In this document: positions 8,177 to 16,716 of the stretch, piece by piece
How the letters are laid out: each line of letters begins with the position of its first letter
Position numbering within the stretch: the stretch's first letter is position 1
DNA from: Streptomyces sp. B3I8
GTDB taxonomy: Bacteria; Actinomycetota; Actinomycetes; Streptomycetales; Streptomycetaceae
NCBI RefSeq assembly: GCF_030816915.1
Contig: NZ_JAUSYN010000002.1
Span: forward strand, 967,501 to 1,031,500
Reading direction: 5' to 3'
DNA: 64,000 nt
Notes under the pieces: generated by a model
What the model was told of the DNA's origin: nothing
The model's database searches: none
The model's input: the letters and a program-made list of their open reading frames with translations, nothing else
Translations under genes and position numbers: made by a program

Positions 8177-8989
8177 TCAGCGCGGTCCGGGAAGGGAGGC
8201 GCGGGAGACCGGGAAGTCGAAGTAGGTGTCGGGGTACGGCTCCGGCTGGTACGTGTAGTGCCACCACTCCTCGGCGAGGTTGACGAAGCCGAGGCCCTCC
8301 AGGGTGCTCTTCAGCAACTGGCGGCGGGCACGCGGGGCGCCGGTGACACGGGGGTCGTCGGTGTGGGCGAGGGTGTCGAAGCAGTCGTAGCCGGTGCCCA
8401 TGTCCACGGAGTTGTCGGGGAAGCGCTCCCCCTTGGGGGCGTAGCAGGGCACCAGGGGCTCTCCGGGCACATAGGGGCGCGTCGGCTTCGCCGGGAGTTC
8501 CACGAGAGTGAGGTCCATGGTGGAGCCGCGGCTGTGGCCGGACTTCTCGGCGATGTAGCCGTCCAGGAACAGTCTCGATTTGTCGACCTGGGGGTAGAAC
8601 TCCGCCTTCATCCGCTGGTCGTCGAGGTCCTTCGCCCAGCGGACGAAGTGGTCCACGGCCCGCTGCGGCCGGTAGCAGTCGTACACCTTGAGCGTATAGC
8701 CCTGTCGGCGCAGGCGGTTCTGGGCGCGGTGCAGGGCTTCGGCGGCGGGACGGGTGAGGAGGCACAGGGGCTGCCGGTAGCCGTCGATCGGCTCGCCGAC
8801 GAAGTTGTGCGGGGCGGCGTAGCGGATCTCCTCGAGGATCGTCGGGTCGACGCTGTCCAATGCGACGAAGTCGGCCGGGGCCTGGGGTTCGGGGGTCGCC
8901 CGGGCGGGGGCGGTGGTGGTGCCGAGGGTCAGCAGCGCGGTCAGGGCGGCGGTCACGAGGGCGCGGACCGTACGCGGGAGAGGTGTCAT
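8177..8989 (-). CDS. Secreted D-alanyl-D-alanine dipeptidase, VanX family (M15D)
   Basis: Zinc dipeptidase cleaving D-Ala-D-Ala, in peptidoglycan turnover or vancomycin-type resistance. The 270-aa precursor has a Sec-type signal (RTVRALVTAALTALLTLG, cleavage near ARA). The catalytic signatures are present: SGHSRGSTMDL (SxHxxGxAxD type) and EEWWH (ExxWH). Start at the ATG at 8989, with AGGGTGC upstream; the frame extends to 9343 but that part is Arg/Pro noise. There is no vanHA or vanRS next to it, so a housekeeping cell-wall role is likelier than inducible resistance. Confidence 0.88.
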   Translation of the reverse strand: MTPLPRTVRALVTAALTALLTLGTTTAPARATPEPQAPADFVALDSVDPTILEEIRYAAPHNFVGEPIDGYRQPLCLLTRPAAEALHRAQNRLRRQGYTLKVYDCYRPQRAVDHFVRWAKDLDDQRMKAEFYPQVDKSRLFLDGYIAEKSGHSRGSTMDLTLVELPAKPTRPYVPGEPLVPCYAPKGERFPDNSVDMGTGYDCFDTLAHTDDPRVTGAPRARRQLLKSTLEGLGFVNLAEEWWHYTYQPEPYPDTYFDFPVSRASLPGPR

Positions 8990-9435
8990 GCACCCTGCGT
9001 CTACCAGATCTCCGGGCCCGGGCGGGCGGACGGCGAAGGGATGGCCGGAACCACCCCCGTCGGTCCCGGCCATCCCTCGCGCTATCTCGGACGCCGCCGG
9101 GGCGCGCATGGTTCTCCCGCGTGCCGATGGTTTCGGCGGAGGCCGAAAATCCGCGTCCCGCCGGGCCGCCGGGGTGCCGGGCCGCCGACGCCGTGCCGCC
9201 GCGCGTCGTGGGGCGCGGCCGGCGCGAGGGGCGGAATCACGGGCGACGACCCCAGAATGGTCATGTGCGTTTTCACCCGCTTTCGCGCGATGCGTTCGAC
9301 CGTTCCGTCGTTCTCGTCCATCGCCTTGACGCCCCAGGAGCACCGGTGAACACTTCCGGAAGGCAGTCGGCCCGCCGCGCGACCTCGGACCCGCATCTTT
9401 CGCATCTCCCGAACCGAGCGACCAAGGGGTAAGTC
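8990..9435. other. Divergent intergenic region upstream of glpK
   Basis: About 446 bp without a credible gene. The glpK-proximal part holds the ribosome site AAGGGG and is locally less GC-rich (for example TTTCGCATCTCCCGAACC). Promoters for both flanking genes should lie here, but I could not assign boxes with confidence. Confidence 0.4.
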
Positions 9436-10959
9436 ATGCCGGACACCGCCCACACGTACGTCGCCGCGATCGACCAGGGCACGACGTCGAGCCGCTGCAT
9501 CGTCTTCGACGGTGACGGTGCGATCGTCGCCGTCGATCAGCGCGAGCACCGTCAGATCTTTCCCCGGCCCGGCTGGGTGGAGCACGACGCCACCGAGATC
9601 TGGTCCAAGGTGCAGGCCGTGGTGGCGGGCGCGCTCGCCAAGGCGGGCCTGCGCGCCGACCAGCTCAGTGCCCTCGGCATCACCAATCAGCGCGAGACGA
9701 CGCTGCTCTGGGACCGCGCCACCGGGAAACCGGTGCACAACGCGATCGTCTGGCAGGACACCCGGACCGCCGCGCTCTGCGACGAACTGGGCGGCGCGGA
9801 CGGGCAGGACCGGTTCCGCGAGCAGACCGGGCTCCCCCTGGCCAGCTACTTCTCCGGCCCCAAGGCGGCCTGGCTGCTCGACAACGTGCCGGGACTGCGG
9901 GCCCGGGCCGAGCGGGGCGAGATCGCGTTCGGGACCATGGACTCCTGGCTGATCTGGAACCTCACCGGCGGCCCCGACGGCGGACGGCACGTCACCGACG
10001 TCACCAACGCCTGCCGCACCATGCTGATGGACCTGCGGACCCTCCAGTGGGACCCCGCGATCTGTGCCGCCATGAACGTGCCCGAGGCGATGCTCCCGGA
10101 GATCCGGTCCTCCTCAGAGGTGTACGGCACCGCGGTGGGCCAGCTCGCCGGCGTCCCGGTCGCCTCGGCGCTGGGCGACCAGCAGGCCGCCGTCTTCGGT
10201 CAGGCCTGCTACGACGTCGGCAGCGCCAAGAACACGTACGGCACCGGCAGCTTCCTGCTGCTCAATACCGGTGAGCGGCCCGTGCCGTCGAAGAACGGCC
10301 TGTTGACCACCATGGGGTACAAGATCGGCGACGAGGCACCCGTCTACTGTCTGGAGGGGTCCATCGCGATCACCGGCGCGCTGGTGCAGTGGTTCCGCGA
10401 CCAGCTCGGGATCATCCGCAGTGCCGACGAGATCGAGTCGCTCGCGGCGAGCGTGGAGGACAACGGCGGCGCGTACATCGTGCCCGCGTTCTCCGGCCTG
10501 TTCGCCCCGTACTGGCGTTCGGACGCACGCGGAGTGGTCACCGGACTGACCCGCTACGTGACCAAGGCGCACCTCGCGCGGGCGGTCCTGGAGGCGACGA
10601 GCTGGCAGACCCGCGAGGTCGTGGACGCGATGTACCAGGACTCCGGGGTGCGGATCAACACCCTGAAGGTGGACGGCGGCATGACCGCCAACAACCTGCT
10701 CATGCAGCACCAGGCGGACGTGCTCGACGTGCCCGTGATCCGCCCCAGAATCTCCGAGACGACCTGTCTGGGCGCCGCGTACGCGGCCGGGCTGGCGACC
10801 GGGGTGTGGAACGGCCTGGACGAGCTCAAGACTCACTGGGCCAAGGACGCCGAGTGGACGCCGAGCATGGAGGAGTCGGTGCGGGACCGCGAGTACCGCA
10901 ACTGGCGCAGGGCGGTGGAGAAGAGCTTCGGCTGGGAGGAGCGGGGCGGCGGGGGCTGA
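9436..10959 (+). CDS. glpK: Glycerol kinase
   Basis: FGGY-family kinase that phosphorylates glycerol to sn-glycerol 3-phosphate with ATP. The 507-aa length is standard. Motifs: [16 protein letters not shown] at the N-terminus, [30 protein letters not shown] and [13 protein letters not shown]. The ATG follows AAGGGGTAAGTC. It stands alone here: no glpF channel or glpD dehydrogenase is next to it, unlike the usual glycerol operon, so it may be a second copy. It converges with the conservon. Confidence 0.97.
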   Translation: MPDTAHTYVAAIDQGTTSSRCIVFDGDGAIVAVDQREHRQIFPRPGWVEHDATEIWSKVQAVVAGALAKAGLRADQLSALGITNQRETTLLWDRATGKPVHNAIVWQDTRTAALCDELGGADGQDRFREQTGLPLASYFSGPKAAWLLDNVPGLRARAERGEIAFGTMDSWLIWNLTGGPDGGRHVTDVTNACRTMLMDLRTLQWDPAICAAMNVPEAMLPEIRSSSEVYGTAVGQLAGVPVASALGDQQAAVFGQACYDVGSAKNTYGTGSFLLLNTGERPVPSKNGLLTTMGYKIGDEAPVYCLEGSIAITGALVQWFRDQLGIIRSADEIESLAASVEDNGGAYIVPAFSGLFAPYWRSDARGVVTGLTRYVTKAHLARAVLEATSWQTREVVDAMYQDSGVRINTLKVDGGMTANNLLMQHQADVLDVPVIRPRISETTCLGAAYAAGLATGVWNGLDELKTHWAKDAEWTPSMEESVRDREYRNWRRAVEKSFGWEERGGGG

Positions 10960-11034
10960 CCCCAGGCGGCGGGCACGCGGGCACGGGGCAGCCGTGGAAC
11001 CGCCCCCTGCCCGGGGTCCCGGACGGTGACCGCC

Positions 11035-11640
11035 TCAGACGGTGACCGCCCGGCGGCGGTTCGCGGCCTGCGCCATCGCGTGCGCCACGACCTCCACGAG
11101 GACCTCCTTGACCGACTCCCGCTCCCTGGCGTCGCACAGCACCACGGGCACCGCGGGGTCGAGGTCGAGTGCCTGCCGCACGGTCTGGGCCGGATAGCGG
11201 GCGGCCCCGTCGAAGCAGTTGACGCCCACGACGAAGGGGATGGAGCGCCGCTCGAAGTAGTCGACCGCGGCGAAGCAGTCCTCCAGACGGCGGGTGTCGG
11301 CGAGGACGACCGCGCCCAGCGCGCCGGTGGCGAGCTCGTCCCAGAGGAACCAGAAGCGGTCCTGCCCCGGCGTACCGAACAGGTACAGCACCAGGTTCTC
11401 GCGGAGCGTGATGCGGCCGAAGTCCATGGCGACGGTGGTGGTGTTCTTGCCCTCCACGCCGCGCAGGTCGTCGACGGGGCGGCCCGCCTCGGTGAGAAAT
11501 TCCTCGGTGCGCAGCGGTCTGATCTCGCTGACCGCGCCGACCAGGGTGGTCTTGCCCGCCCCGAAGCCGCCGGCCACGAGGATCTTGAGCGTGACGGGGT
11601 CGACCGGCGGCGTACCGCGTTCAGGACGCCCGGGCTTCAT
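11035..11640 (-). CDS. cvnD: Conservon GTPase-like protein CvnD
   Basis: Small Ras/MglA-like GTP-binding protein, the last gene of a conservon. The 201-aa protein has P-loop GGFGAGKTT, a G3 motif GTPGQ in place of DTAGQ, and a G4-like NCFD instead of NKxD, all usual for this family. Start at the ATG at 11640, with GGAGAG ten bases upstream. In characterised conservons CvnD associates with the CvnA-B-C membrane complex in a way compared to eukaryotic GPCR signalling. About 100 bp of repeats separate it from cvnC, more than usual. Confidence 0.93.
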   Translation of the reverse strand: MKPGRPERGTPPVDPVTLKILVAGGFGAGKTTLVGAVSEIRPLRTEEFLTEAGRPVDDLRGVEGKNTTTVAMDFGRITLRENLVLYLFGTPGQDRFWFLWDELATGALGAVVLADTRRLEDCFAAVDYFERRSIPFVVGVNCFDGAARYPAQTVRQALDLDPAVPVVLCDARERESVKEVLVEVVAHAMAQAANRRRAVTV

Positions 11641-11670
11641 CGCTTGTCTCTCCTGCTCGTTCGATCGGTA

Positions 11671-11717
11671 ACGACGGGGCACTGGACGACGGGGCACTGG
11701 ACGACGCGGGCCCCTGG
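11671..11717. repeat. Short tandem repeat between cvnC and cvnD
   Basis: ACGACGGGGCACTGG occurs twice head to tail (11671-11700), followed by a third degenerate 17-bp unit to 11717. It lies in the only sizeable gap of the conservon operon. Confidence 0.7.
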
Positions 11718-11736
11718 ACGACGGCCTGTGCGCGCC

Positions 11737-12147
11737 TCACAGCGCCCTCAGGCCGTTGATCACGTCGCGCAGAATGCTTTCGTCAACCAGCTCTGCCGCC
11801 GGGACGGGCCGTGACACGTGGACGAGGCCCTCGTCCACGAGGTCGCCGATCAGGACCCGTACGACCCCGATCGGCAGGTCGAGCCCGGCGGCGAGTTCCG
11901 CGACCGACTGGGGGGTGTCGCGGCACAGCGCGACGATCTCCATGTGCTCCGGGGACAGCGACTCCGCCCCGGCGTCGTCGGCGTCGGGCTCCGCGAGCAC
12001 CAGTGCGATCAGATCGAGGCGGTGCTGGCCGGCGTGACTGGTGCGCCCGCGGGTCATGGCATACGGGCGGACCACCGGTCCGGCGTCGTCGTCGAACCAG
12101 TGACCGTTTTCCTGTCCCTGTGCGGGTCCCTGTCCCTCGGGGTTCAT
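11737..12147 (-). CDS. cvnC: Conservon protein CvnC (DUF742)
   Basis: 136-aa protein of the DUF742 family with the diagnostic VRPYAMTRGR segment near residue 27 and a winged-helix-like second half (SVAELAAGLDLPIGVVRVLIGDLVDEGLV). In conservons this partner interacts with CvnA and CvnB at the membrane; it is not thought to be a classical promoter-binding regulator. It starts 9 bp after cvnB, so the two are translationally close. Confidence 0.93.
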   Translation of the reverse strand: MNPEGQGPAQGQENGHWFDDDAGPVVRPYAMTRGRTSHAGQHRLDLIALVLAEPDADDAGAESLSPEHMEIVALCRDTPQSVAELAAGLDLPIGVVRVLIGDLVDEGLVHVSRPVPAAELVDESILRDVINGLRAL

Positions 12148-12156
12148 GCCCTGTCA

Positions 12157-12594
12157 CTACCCACCGGCGGGAAGATCGGTGCGTGGGGCGGTGCCCAGGT
12201 GCGTGCCGACCCGCTTGACCAGCAGCGTCATCTCGTACGCGACCTGCCCCATGTCCGCGTCGGCGTCCGCCAGGACGGCCAGACAGCTGCCGTCGCCGGC
12301 GGCCGTGACGAACAGGAACGCCTCGTCGAGTTCGACCACGGTCTGGCGGACGCTGCCGACCTCGAAGTGGCGGCCGACGCCCTTGGCGAGGCTGTGGAAC
12401 CCGGAGGCGACGGCGGCCAGGTGCTCGCTGTCCTCGCGGCTCAGGTCCGTGGACGTCCCGGTGGGCAGGCCGTCGCCGGAGAGCACGATCGCCTTGCGGA
12501 TGCTGGCGACCCTGTCGACCAGGTCGTCGAGGAGCCAGTTGAGCTCGCCCGTCGTGCCGGTCCGGTTGGCGCCTGCGTCCTTCGGTGCGGTCAT
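12157..12594 (-). CDS. cvnB: Conservon roadblock/LC7 protein CvnB
   Basis: 145-aa roadblock/LC7 (MglB-like) protein. It opens with the family core LNWLLDDLVDRVASIRKAIVLSGDG and contains the usual HLAAVASGFHSLA helix and a C-terminal MTLLVKRVGTHLG. Members act as regulators or activating partners of the small GTPase encoded downstream (CvnD). The start codon overlaps the cvnA stop by 4 nt (ATGA), indicating coupled translation. Confidence 0.93.
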   Translation of the reverse strand: MTAPKDAGANRTGTTGELNWLLDDLVDRVASIRKAIVLSGDGLPTGTSTDLSREDSEHLAAVASGFHSLAKGVGRHFEVGSVRQTVVELDEAFLFVTAAGDGSCLAVLADADADMGQVAYEMTLLVKRVGTHLGTAPRTDLPAGG

Positions 12595-15506
12595 CGACCG
12601 TCCCCCTCTGTCGTTCCTGGTGCTGAGCCGTCCGGTCCCTCGTCACCGGCGGCGTTCTCGTGGCGGCCGCGCTGCCAGCCCCGCTGGAGCGAGGCCATCC
12701 GGCTGCGGACCTCGTCCGCGTCACGATCGGCGGGATCCGCCGCGTGCGTGCCGCCGGGCCGGGTGTCGGGGCCCTGCCTCAACTGCGGGGCGAGGCTGGC
12801 CTGGCGTACGCGCCGGGGCAGCGGGCCCGCACCCGATTCTGCCTGGCCGGTCGCGGGGCCGATGCGGGGGGTGGGGTCCGGGGTCCCGGGCGTCGGGTCG
12901 GCGGCGCCGGATCCGGGCGCCCACCGGTCGGCGCGGGGGCGGCCGGTGTCGCCCCGGTCGCCCCGGTAACTCCCGTCGCTGCGGTAGGTGCCGTCGCTGC
13001 GGTCGCCGCGGACGAGTGAGGTGTTCCGCCGGTCGGTGTCCCGCCCGTCGGTGCGGCGTCGGCCGGTCCCGGACCGGTCGTCGTGCGGTCGGTTCTCGTC
13101 CGGTCGATCCTCGTGCGGCCGGTCGTCGTGCATGCGCCCGGCGTCCGTGGCGTCGCCGTGTACGCGGGCCTCGGAGGGTTCCTGGTCCCAGCCCCCGCGC
13201 CGTGCGCGGTTGTCCGGCACGGGGCGGCCGTGCGAGCTGACCAGCTTGGGGGTGTGGCGCCGGGGCAGCGGTACGGGGCCGTCGGAACGCGTGGGGTCCC
13301 CGTGTGCGGTGGGCTCGTCGCGGGCGTCACGCGTTTCGCGGGTGTGCTGCTCGTCGGGCACGCCGGTGAGGGACCTGCGGGGGCCGAACAGTCCGCGGTG
13401 CCCGTCCTCCCCGGCCAGGACGTCGGGGAAGCCGGCGAGCGCGTCCAGGTCGACGGGGGCCTCGAGTTCGACGGGTCCGTCCAGGACCGGGGTCGGCAGG
13501 CCGGGCGGGTCGCCGGGCACCCGGCCGAGCGCGGAGTCGCGGCCCGCCCCGCCCCTGGCCTTCTTGCCGGACAGCCGGTCCAGGCGGAAGCCGGTGCCGT
13601 TGGTGTCCGGAATGTCGTCGGTGAGCAAGGTGTCGGGGATGAGGACGACCGCGGTGATCCCGCCGTACGGCGACGGCTGGAGCGAGACGCGGATGTTCTG
13701 CCGCTGGGCGAGCCGGCTGACGACGAACAGGCCGAGCCGGTCGGTGTCGGAGAGCTCGAACTCCGGTGTCTCGGCGAGACGGAGGTTGGCGTCCAGGAGG
13801 GCCTCGGCGGCCATGCCCAGGCCGCGGTCGTGGATCTCCAGGGTGAAGCCGTTGGGGACGCGTTCACCGATCACCTGGACCGCGGTGTGCGGGGGCGAGA
13901 ACACGGTGGCGTTCTCGAGGAGTTCGGCCACGAGGTGGGTGAGGTCGGCCACGGCCGGGCCGGTGACGGCGACCCGGGGCAGCCGGCGGACCTCTATGCG
14001 CTCGTAGTCCTCGACCTCGGCGACGGCGGCGCGCACGACGTCCATGAGCTGGATGGGCTTGCGCCACTGCCGGGAGGGCGCGGCGCCGGAGAGGATGACG
14101 AGGCCCTCGGCGTGGCGGCGCATGCGCGTGGTGAGGTGGTCGAGGCGGAACAGGTCGGCGAGTTCGTCGGTGTCCTCGGTCCGGCGCTCCATGGTGTCGA
14201 GCAGGGTGAGCTGCTTGTGCAGCAGGACCTGGCTGCGCCGGGCGAGGTTGACGAACACCTCGGAGATCCCGGCGCGCAGTTCGGCCTGCCTGACGGCGCC
14301 CTCGACGGCCGCGCGCTGGAGGGTGTTGAGGGCCTGCCCGACCTCGCCGATCTCGTTCTTCTCGAATTCCAGGCGCGGCACCTCGGTCTCGACGTCGACC
14401 TGTTCGCCCGCCGAGAGCCGGCGCAGGACGCCGGGCAGCCGGACGCCCGACGCCTCGTGGGCCTCCTGGCGCAGCCGGCGCAGGTCGCGGACGAGACCGC
14501 TGCCGACGCGGACGGAGAGCACGACGGAGAACACCAGGGCGATCAGGCCGAGGACGCCCACGACGGCGGCCTCGGTGATGGTGCCCACAGCGGCCGGGTG
14601 GACCCGGTCCTGGTAACGGTCGGCCGCCGCGTCGTCGAGCGCGGCGAGCCGGTCGAGCACATGCCCGCCGAGGGAGTCCCAGCTCTTGGCGGTGACACCG
14701 GGGGGCATCTCGTCGGGGTCCGTGTTCTGGACGAACTTCTCGGCCTCGCGCAGCGAAGCGGTGGGGGCGCCCTGCCAGAAGTTGTCGTAGCGGTCGCGTT
14801 CCTCGGCCGGCAGCTGGTCCGTGCTGACCTCGTACACGGCCCCGCGCTGGGCGATCAGCTCGGAGATGTCCCGCAGTTCGGTACGGGTGACCCGGCCGGT
14901 GACGAGGGCCGAGCCGAGCAGCGCGTCCTCGCGGGAGAACAGTTCGCGGGCGCGGGCGGCGTTGACGAGGGCGCGGTACTGCTTGTCCAGCTCCGTGGTG
15001 TCGACGACGTCGAGGGTGGCGAGCAGGGCGTAACAGGGGTCGACCACGCGGTTGTAGAGGTCGAGGGCCCGGGCCCGGGTGAGGTTGCTGCCGTCGACGC
15101 TCTCGCGCACGGAGTCGACGCTCCGGAAGCCGTCGAGCACGGTGGTGAGGTCGGCGGAGTCGTCCCGGTCGAGCGCGTCGCGCACCTTCGAGGTCTTGAC
15201 GTTGCCGCGCAGTGTGGCCAGGGCGTCGTCCGTGGCGATCCGGGTACGGCGCAGCGCGCCCAGGGCGTCGGAGGCGCGGGGGTCGGCGAGGTAGATGAGG
15301 GTCTGCCGCCGCTCCTGCTCCAGGGCACGGACGGCGTCCTCGGTGGGGTAGGCGATCTTCTCGACGACGGAGGAGACGTGGAACAGTTGGAGGACTTCGC
15401 GGCCCATGAGGACCGAGGCGTAGCCCCAGACGGCGGTCAGGGCCAGCAGAGGCACCAGGAGCAGTGCCACGATCTTCCGGCGGATGGACTTCCCGCGAAA
15501 GCGCAT
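12591..15506 (-). CDS. cvnA: Conservon sensor histidine kinase-like protein CvnA
   Basis: 971-aa membrane sensor. Order: N-terminal membrane helix (VALLLVPLLALTAVWGYASV), an extracytoplasmic nitrate/nitrite-sensor-like helical domain (about 45-310), second membrane helix (VVGVLGLIALVFSVVLSV), a HAMP-like linker, and a HATPase domain with ELLENATVFSPP (N box), HDRGLGM (G1) and LFVVSRLA. The last roughly 300 residues are disordered and contain Asp/Arg-rich repeats. Start at the ATG at 15506, behind GGGGGAGG. No response regulator is encoded nearby, as expected for conservons. No cytochrome P450 (cvnE) accompanies this one. Confidence 0.94.
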   Translation of the reverse strand: MRFRGKSIRRKIVALLLVPLLALTAVWGYASVLMGREVLQLFHVSSVVEKIAYPTEDAVRALEQERRQTLIYLADPRASDALGALRRTRIATDDALATLRGNVKTSKVRDALDRDDSADLTTVLDGFRSVDSVRESVDGSNLTRARALDLYNRVVDPCYALLATLDVVDTTELDKQYRALVNAARARELFSREDALLGSALVTGRVTRTELRDISELIAQRGAVYEVSTDQLPAEERDRYDNFWQGAPTASLREAEKFVQNTDPDEMPPGVTAKSWDSLGGHVLDRLAALDDAAADRYQDRVHPAAVGTITEAAVVGVLGLIALVFSVVLSVRVGSGLVRDLRRLRQEAHEASGVRLPGVLRRLSAGEQVDVETEVPRLEFEKNEIGEVGQALNTLQRAAVEGAVRQAELRAGISEVFVNLARRSQVLLHKQLTLLDTMERRTEDTDELADLFRLDHLTTRMRRHAEGLVILSGAAPSRQWRKPIQLMDVVRAAVAEVEDYERIEVRRLPRVAVTGPAVADLTHLVAELLENATVFSPPHTAVQVIGERVPNGFTLEIHDRGLGMAAEALLDANLRLAETPEFELSDTDRLGLFVVSRLAQRQNIRVSLQPSPYGGITAVVLIPDTLLTDDIPDTNGTGFRLDRLSGKKARGGAGRDSALGRVPGDPPGLPTPVLDGPVELEAPVDLDALAGFPDVLAGEDGHRGLFGPRRSLTGVPDEQHTRETRDARDEPTAHGDPTRSDGPVPLPRRHTPKLVSSHGRPVPDNRARRGGWDQEPSEARVHGDATDAGRMHDDRPHEDRPDENRPHDDRSGTGRRRTDGRDTDRRNTSLVRGDRSDGTYRSDGSYRGDRGDTGRPRADRWAPGSGAADPTPGTPDPTPRIGPATGQAESGAGPLPRRVRQASLAPQLRQGPDTRPGGTHAADPADRDADEVRSRMASLQRGWQRGRHENAAGDEGPDGSAPGTTEGDGR

Positions 15507-15757
15507 GGCCTCCCCCAGCCGGCCCCTCGCCGATCGGGGGCACACATGTGCGTCAACAAACGGCGTGAGCCTACTACTGCCGAGGGAAGAACTCGAAGCT
15601 TCACAGGTGTGCCCGGGGCTTGAAAGGGGAAAGCGACGGAGGGAGTTGTCCGCCCATAGAGGTCATGCCCGGACATGCGTGTCCGGGCTTTCGGTGGCCG
15701 GCGCTCCGCATGTCCGGAGGCAGAGATCGGCGAGTTGGCCGAAATTTTGGCTTCCGA

Positions 15758-15784
15758 GGGAATCTTCACGGAATCTGGATCGTC
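15758..15784 (+). promoter_or_regulatory. Possible ECF (sigma-R-like) promoter
   Basis: GGGAAT (15758-15763), exactly 18 bases, then GTC (15782-15784). This has the geometry of a sigma-R promoter (GGGAAT-N18-GTT) with the last base changed. It points at the membrane protein starting at 15934. The remainder of the 427-bp gap between cvnA and that gene holds no clear ORF. Confidence 0.4.
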
Positions 15785-15933
15785 TTCTTCTACAGGGAAA
15801 TCGGGGCGGAACCGGCCAGGGCTGTCGTATGCCGCACTCAGGCGGCTTATATCTGTGCAAGCCGGGCAGCAGCTGGGAAACGGTGTCGGCCGACACCGTG
15901 GGGCGGCCGGGCGGCAGCGGGGAGGACGAGTTG

Positions 15934-16485
15934 ATGGGGACGGCGGAGCGGAGCGAGGCTCCCGCGAGCGGGGCCGTCGGTCCTCCGGGGCTCGACGAGG
16001 GCGACCTCGCGTTCGAGGGCGAGCGGGAGTTCGCGTTCGACGACGAGGAGGGTGAGCGGGGGGCCTGCGCGGAGGGTGAGCGGGAAGTGTACGCGCGGCG
16101 CGCGCCGTTGTGGGTCGAGGAGCCGGCGAAGCGCCGCAGGCTGCCGGATCCGGTGAGGACGGCGGCCGTGCGGGCGGTACTGCTCATCGCGGTGACGCTG
16201 GTCCAGGCGGTCACGGCGTTCCTGTGCACGCTGGCCGGGTCCTGGCTGGCCTTCCCGATGGTGTTGAGCAGCGTGGTCAGCACGGTCGTGGCGACCTGGG
16301 GCGTGCTCGACGTGTGGGTGACCCGGCAGGTGTGGAAGCAGCGTCACGGCGTGGTGTCCACGCCGAGCGCGGCAGCCCGGGCGCTGCGCCGCGAGCGGCG
16401 CCGGGTGCGGCGCCAGGAGCGGTCCGCGGAGCGGGCGCAGGAGCGCATACGCCGGCGGGGCGCGGGCCGGTTGTCGCACCCCTGA
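15934..16485 (+). CDS. Conserved membrane protein, two TM segments
   Basis: 183-aa protein of unknown function. An acidic N-terminal half (about 1-70) is followed by two adjacent membrane helices (VRAVLLIAVTLVQAVTAFLC, then a stretch around MVLSSVVSTVVATWGVLDV) and a strongly basic C-terminal tail with repeated Arg residues (RRERRRVRRQERSAERAQER), probably cytoplasmic. The ATG at 15934 has GGGGAGG 12 bases upstream. It is convergent with the SMC-like operon and divergent from the conservon, with no functional link visible. Confidence 0.75.
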   Translation: MGTAERSEAPASGAVGPPGLDEGDLAFEGEREFAFDDEEGERGACAEGEREVYARRAPLWVEEPAKRRRLPDPVRTAAVRAVLLIAVTLVQAVTAFLCTLAGSWLAFPMVLSSVVSTVVATWGVLDVWVTRQVWKQRHGVVSTPSAAARALRRERRRVRRQERSAERAQERIRRRGAGRLSHP

Positions 16486-16657
16486 CGACGGCGACGTCGC
16501 GGCGGCACCACGGCGGCGCCAAAGGACCGACGCGCTCCCGCCCCTTTTCGCGGGGCGACGGGCGTTCCCCCGCCTGCGCCTGTCACGGAGCGACTGCGTT
16601 CTGCCGTCCCGCGCCCTTCGCAGGGCGCGACGGGCGGGACGCGGAGGGGCAGGAGGC

Positions 16658-16714
16658 CAGGGCCTGCTCTCGATTCCTTCCGGGCGGACGACGGGAATTG
16701 AGAGACAGGCCCTG
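16658..16714 (-). terminator. Long hairpin terminator of the SMC-like operon
   Basis: Left arm CAGGGCCTGCTCTCGATTCC (16658-16677) pairs with the right arm at 16694-16714 (GGAAT, GAGAG, CAGGCCCTG), about 20 bp with one bulge. It starts 2 bp past the minus-strand stop at 16717 and closes the operon, leaving no room for a fourth gene. Confidence 0.75.
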
Positions 16715-16716
16715 TC

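Noticed and set aside
8177..8989. Vancomycin-resistance cluster around the VanX-like gene
   Set aside because: No vanH, vanA-type ligase or vanRS is nearby; the enzyme alone fits cell-wall turnover.
13083..15623. 846-aa plus-strand frame opposite cvnA
   Set aside because: Low-complexity antisense shadow of the conservon sensor.
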